A DNA stretch of 64,000 nt from Lunularia cruciata. Its lineage: Eukaryota; Streptophyta; Marchantiopsida; Lunulariales; Lunulariaceae. The translations under genes were made by a program, and so were the position numbers. The DNA lies in assembly GCA_948567375.1 (NCBI GenBank), contig OX419762.1:12158001-12222000 (forward strand), read 5' to 3'. The notes below the pieces were generated by a model, which made no database searches, was not told the origin of the DNA, and worked only from the letters and a program-made list of their open reading frames with translations. Positions 60,421-64,000 of the stretch are shown one piece after another; position 1 is the first letter of the stretch; every line of letters starts with the position of its first letter.

Positions 60421-63400
60421 TATTCCCCCACCGCTAGTTGATGACGTCCTCATCGCTAGTGTGCTTCAAATTCCTTGATGGCCATCTATGCATTCTAGAG
60501 GTGGGAAGGAGGTTCCCATGTGGCATCATGAAGAGGATACCCTTTCCAAAGGACCTTGTACTCTAGATGTTGGCGACGGCCTCGTTGAATATAGAGACGC
60601 GCAAGGATACAATCAACTTTGTACTCCTCATGATCATTGATAGGGACAGGTAGAGGAGGAGGTTGGACTCAAGAGGAAAAGGAAGAAGGGTTAGGAACAA
60701 AGGGTTTCAACTTGGAAACATGAAAGATAGGATGGATACGCATGTGACAAGGCAAGGCAAGTCGATAAGCAATAGGAGAAACAATGTGGATGATATCAAA
60801 GGGTCCTATCCAATTAAGAGCAAGTTTACAAACTTGGGTATCAAGTGGGAGGGGGAGGTTACTAGAGGATAGCATGACTTTATCACCAACTTCAAAGGTA
60901 AGATCACGACGATGGTGGTCTGCATATTGTTTTTGGCAATTCTGAGCAACAAGGAGGTGAGACTTAGCTTGTTGGAGAGATTGGGATATAGTGGTCAAGA
61001 ATGTGGAAGTATGAGGAACCTGAGAGGGAGGGGGAGCAAGAAGAGAATCTGGAACAAGCGGATCTTGGCCAAAATTGAGAAAGAAGGGAGAAAATCCGGT
61101 GCTTGCTTGTTTGGAATTATTGTAGGCAAATTCTGCAACTGCAAGATATTTATCCCAGTTGGTATGGTGGACATTGACAAAGGCCCACAACATATCCTCC
61201 AATGTATGATTTGCACGTTTGAGTTGTCCATCAGTTTGAGGATGATAGGCCGTGGACAAAGCAAGCTTGGTGCCAAGTATCTGGAAGAGTGCTTGCCAAA
61301 ACTTCCCGGTAAATCAAAGATCACGGTCGGAGATGAGTACACGTGGCATCCCATGATGCTTGAAGACATTGTTGAAGTAGATTTGCGCTAAGGTTGTTGC
61401 ATCCACGATATCATAGGTTGGTGCCAAGTGGATTTGCTTACTAAGCTTATCCACAAACACCATGATTGCGGTGTGTCCTTGTTTTGTCTTTGGCAAGGAT
61501 GTGATGAGATCCAAGCTCACATGCTCCCTGTGGGCGGATGGAATGGCGAGTGGTTGAAGGAGTCCACTCGGCTTCTGGTTGCTGGCCTTGTTACATTGGC
61601 AACTCTCACATGATTGGATAAAGTCTCAAACATCTTGTGTCATGTTGGGCCACCACCATTGGCGTTGGAGGGTGCCCAAGGTCTTGTCCACTCCCATATG
61701 ACCAGCTATTGGTAAATCATGGGCTTCTTGAAGGTGCACAAGTCAAAGATCACCTTTAGCTAGAACATAGATCTGGTCTGCATGAAATAAAAGGTCTTCC
61801 TTGAAGGAGAAGGTGTTGTAGTCCTTGTCGCATGCTGTCAGACTGCTGTGTACCATTTGGAAGAAGGGATCTTGTTGTAGAGCTGATTGAAACTCAATAT
61901 AGATCTTAGGGTCAATGGACACCGTTGTAATTGCCGCCGTGATGAGATTGTGGTCCATAGGAAGCTCAAGTTCTCTCCCAAGAGGTCAGACAATGGTGCA
62001 GCCACGTGAGCATAATAGTGGATGAACCGTCGGTAAAAACTGGCCAATCCATTGAATGCTTGTACTTCTGTAGTATCCTTTGGGGTAGGCCAATTAGTAA
62101 TGGCCTTGATCTTGTCTTCTTCCATCTTGATCCCCTCTGATGAGATCTTATGACCCAAGAAGGTAACCTCCTTCTGCCAAAAAGCACACTTTGACTTCTT
62201 GAAGTAAAATTTCCACTATTGTAGTCGTATTAGGACTTCTCGCACATGATTCATGTGTTCTACCCTTGTCTTGCTATAGAATAAGATATCATCTAAGAAC
62301 ACTACCATGGACCAATCCAATAGTCCCTCCAACATCCGATGCATCTGATCCATGAAGACTACTGGAGCATTAGTGAGTCCGAAAGGTAGAACTCTCCACT
62401 CAAAATGTCCATACCTTGTGCGAAAGGGAGTCTTTTGCACGTCCTCTCCTTCAATAGGAATTTGCCAATAGCCGCTATGAAGATCCAGCTTGGAAAAGTA
62501 GCGTGCTCCACTTAGTTGATCAAGCAGGTCATCAATTCGAGGCAAGGGATATGCATTCTTCACGGTTTGCTTATTGAGCCCACGGTAATCAATATAGAAA
62601 CAAAGTCCTCCATCCTTCTTTGGAACAAATAGTACCGGTGCTTTCCAAGCAGAGGTACTATGTCGTATGAAATCCTTCTCCAACAACTTTGTAAGTGTTG
62701 TTCGCAACTCCTCCAACTCCTTTGGTAAGAGCTGATAGATTGGTCTACTCACTGGAGTACTCTCTAGCAATAACTCGATCTTCCTTTGCTACTTGCATAA
62801 ACATGCAATTCTCTAAACTTCTAGAATCCACCAAAATCCTACAACCCCGATTAGATATCGTACCTTGCAAGTGAAGTAAACTTGCATAGGTTGAGCCTTC
62901 AATCCCATTGGAACTAATCAAGCTCTCAATAGGTGGCTTGAAATCTCCTATTGGGATTCTTCATTTCCTTGATCCATCTGTTCCACAAACTTCATCTGGG
63001 CAACTTGTCAAGGTTGCCCATTCCTAAGTGGACACTGGGCAATGCAATGTCCAACTTGGCAACAATAAAAGCAACCTCTATTTTGTCGTAATCTTTCTCT
63101 ATCTATTGTGCCAAGTGATCTTTGTTGGATAGCATCAATCTCTATTGGTACCGGTTCTTCCACTCGTGCGTAGTGTATTGGTAGGCTTTGTGTAGGTCGA
63201 GGTCAAGACCAAGTTGTCACAACCAAGGAATCAAAATGCTCAGCCAATTGCATGGCTTCTTCTACGTTTTGTGGCTCCCGCATGGTCACCTCTAATTTAG
63301 TTTGTGACTTCAATCCTTGCACAAATCGATCTAGAACTTCACATTCTTGGATATTTGGAATTTGCATGATGACGTTCTGAAATTGTGTCATGTAGCTTCT

Positions 63401-64000
63401 TACTAAGCCAATCTGCCTCAACTCCGCCAATTTATCTCGTGCGGCTTGGGTGGCATTTATAGTTTGAAATTGACCAAGTATTGCATCTTTGAATTCTGCC
63501 CATGTCAAAATTGGTATAACAATTTGTTGTTTAGCTCTTTCTACTCGGAATTGCCACCAAAGTTTTGCCACATCATCCAATTGGCTAGAAGCCAAGAGAA
63601 TTTGTTTCCGCTCATCTTGAAGATTGGTGGCTTCAAAGTAACATTTGCAGTCAAACATAAAATTCTCCACTGTGCTTGGAAGATTCTTGCCTTCAAACAC
63701 CTTGGGTTTTGGAAATCAAATGCGATCTTCTCCATCTCGAAATGGTGCTCTGTTTATTTGTTCTTGTCATTGTTGGTCTTGTTCATCCAACAATCGAGTA
63801 AGATGCTCGATTTGTTGTTGCATTGCAAGGATAACATCTGGTATTGCAGCCATCGCTACTACTCTATTCCACTATCCTCAATTTATCTAATTGATTAACA
63901 CTAGATACAACACATCCACCATTCTCCATAAGTTACAACTGGAAGTATCAAGGGTTCCTCAGACACGGTGATCATATGTAGAAAATCTTGTCCAAAGCGC
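59999..64000 (-). mobile_element. Chromovirus C: same family, minus strand, runs off the right edge
   Basis: The 3' LTR is 59999-60420 (TGTAACA to TTTTACA on the minus strand), preceded by the purine-rich tract near 60421-60436. In minus-strand order from the right edge: gag (about 63850-63200), CCHC knuckle near 63070-63030, reverse transcriptase (62770-62216, with [11 protein letters not shown] and [16 protein letters not shown]), RNase H, integrase (about 61700-60850) and chromodomain (about 60660-60480). The primer site and 5' LTR lie beyond 64000. It is broken, by roughly ten changes, and its reading frames are about as well kept as those of copy A. Age cannot be set without the other LTR. 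Confidence 0.9.

Overview
This looks like nuclear DNA of a land plant. The genes have plant-type GT-AG introns, the SSRP1 ends in an HMG box as plant SSRP1 does, and the LTR elements are Ty3/gypsy chromoviruses primed by initiator-Met tRNA. A bryophyte, probably a moss, is my best guess. It rests on the style of the second gypsy family and of the reverse transcriptase element, so it is tentative.

The first 17 kb is the gene-bearing part. Positions 1164-9245 (+) hold a complete SSRP1, the HMG-box subunit of the FACT histone chaperone, readable as 16 coding exons giving about 666 residues. Its exon 6 exists in two versions of identical length (95 bp) and phase, separated by only 59 bp. Using both or neither breaks the frame, so this looks like a pair of mutually exclusive exons and is the most interesting observation here. 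Positions 10537-11820 (-) hold an intronless 427-residue coiled-coil gene of unknown function. Positions 14795-17087 (+) hold a four-exon gene for an organellar DNL-type zinc-finger protein (Hsp70-escort, Zim17/Tim15 family).

From about 18 kb onward no intact host gene is visible and the DNA is a repeat graveyard. Positions 18.1-25 kb are very AT-rich and carry two truncated tails of a reverse transcriptase element in inverted orientation. A longer copy of that element lies at 26.6-34.5 kb and is split by a chromovirus (28166-33318). A TIR-bounded DNA element of about 2.35 kb follows (34926-37273), then a 1.4 kb tandem duplication (38773-41463), a fragment of a second gypsy family (about 42680-43800), a second, older chromovirus (46729-52364), remains of PIF/Harbinger and mariner DNA transposons (52.7-58.2 kb), and a third chromovirus on the minus strand that runs off the right edge (59999-64000).

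The three chromoviruses are one family. Their LTRs carry dense GAA/TTC arrays in the spacing of plant heat-shock elements, which suggests heat-responsive transcription. All three copies are broken fossils.
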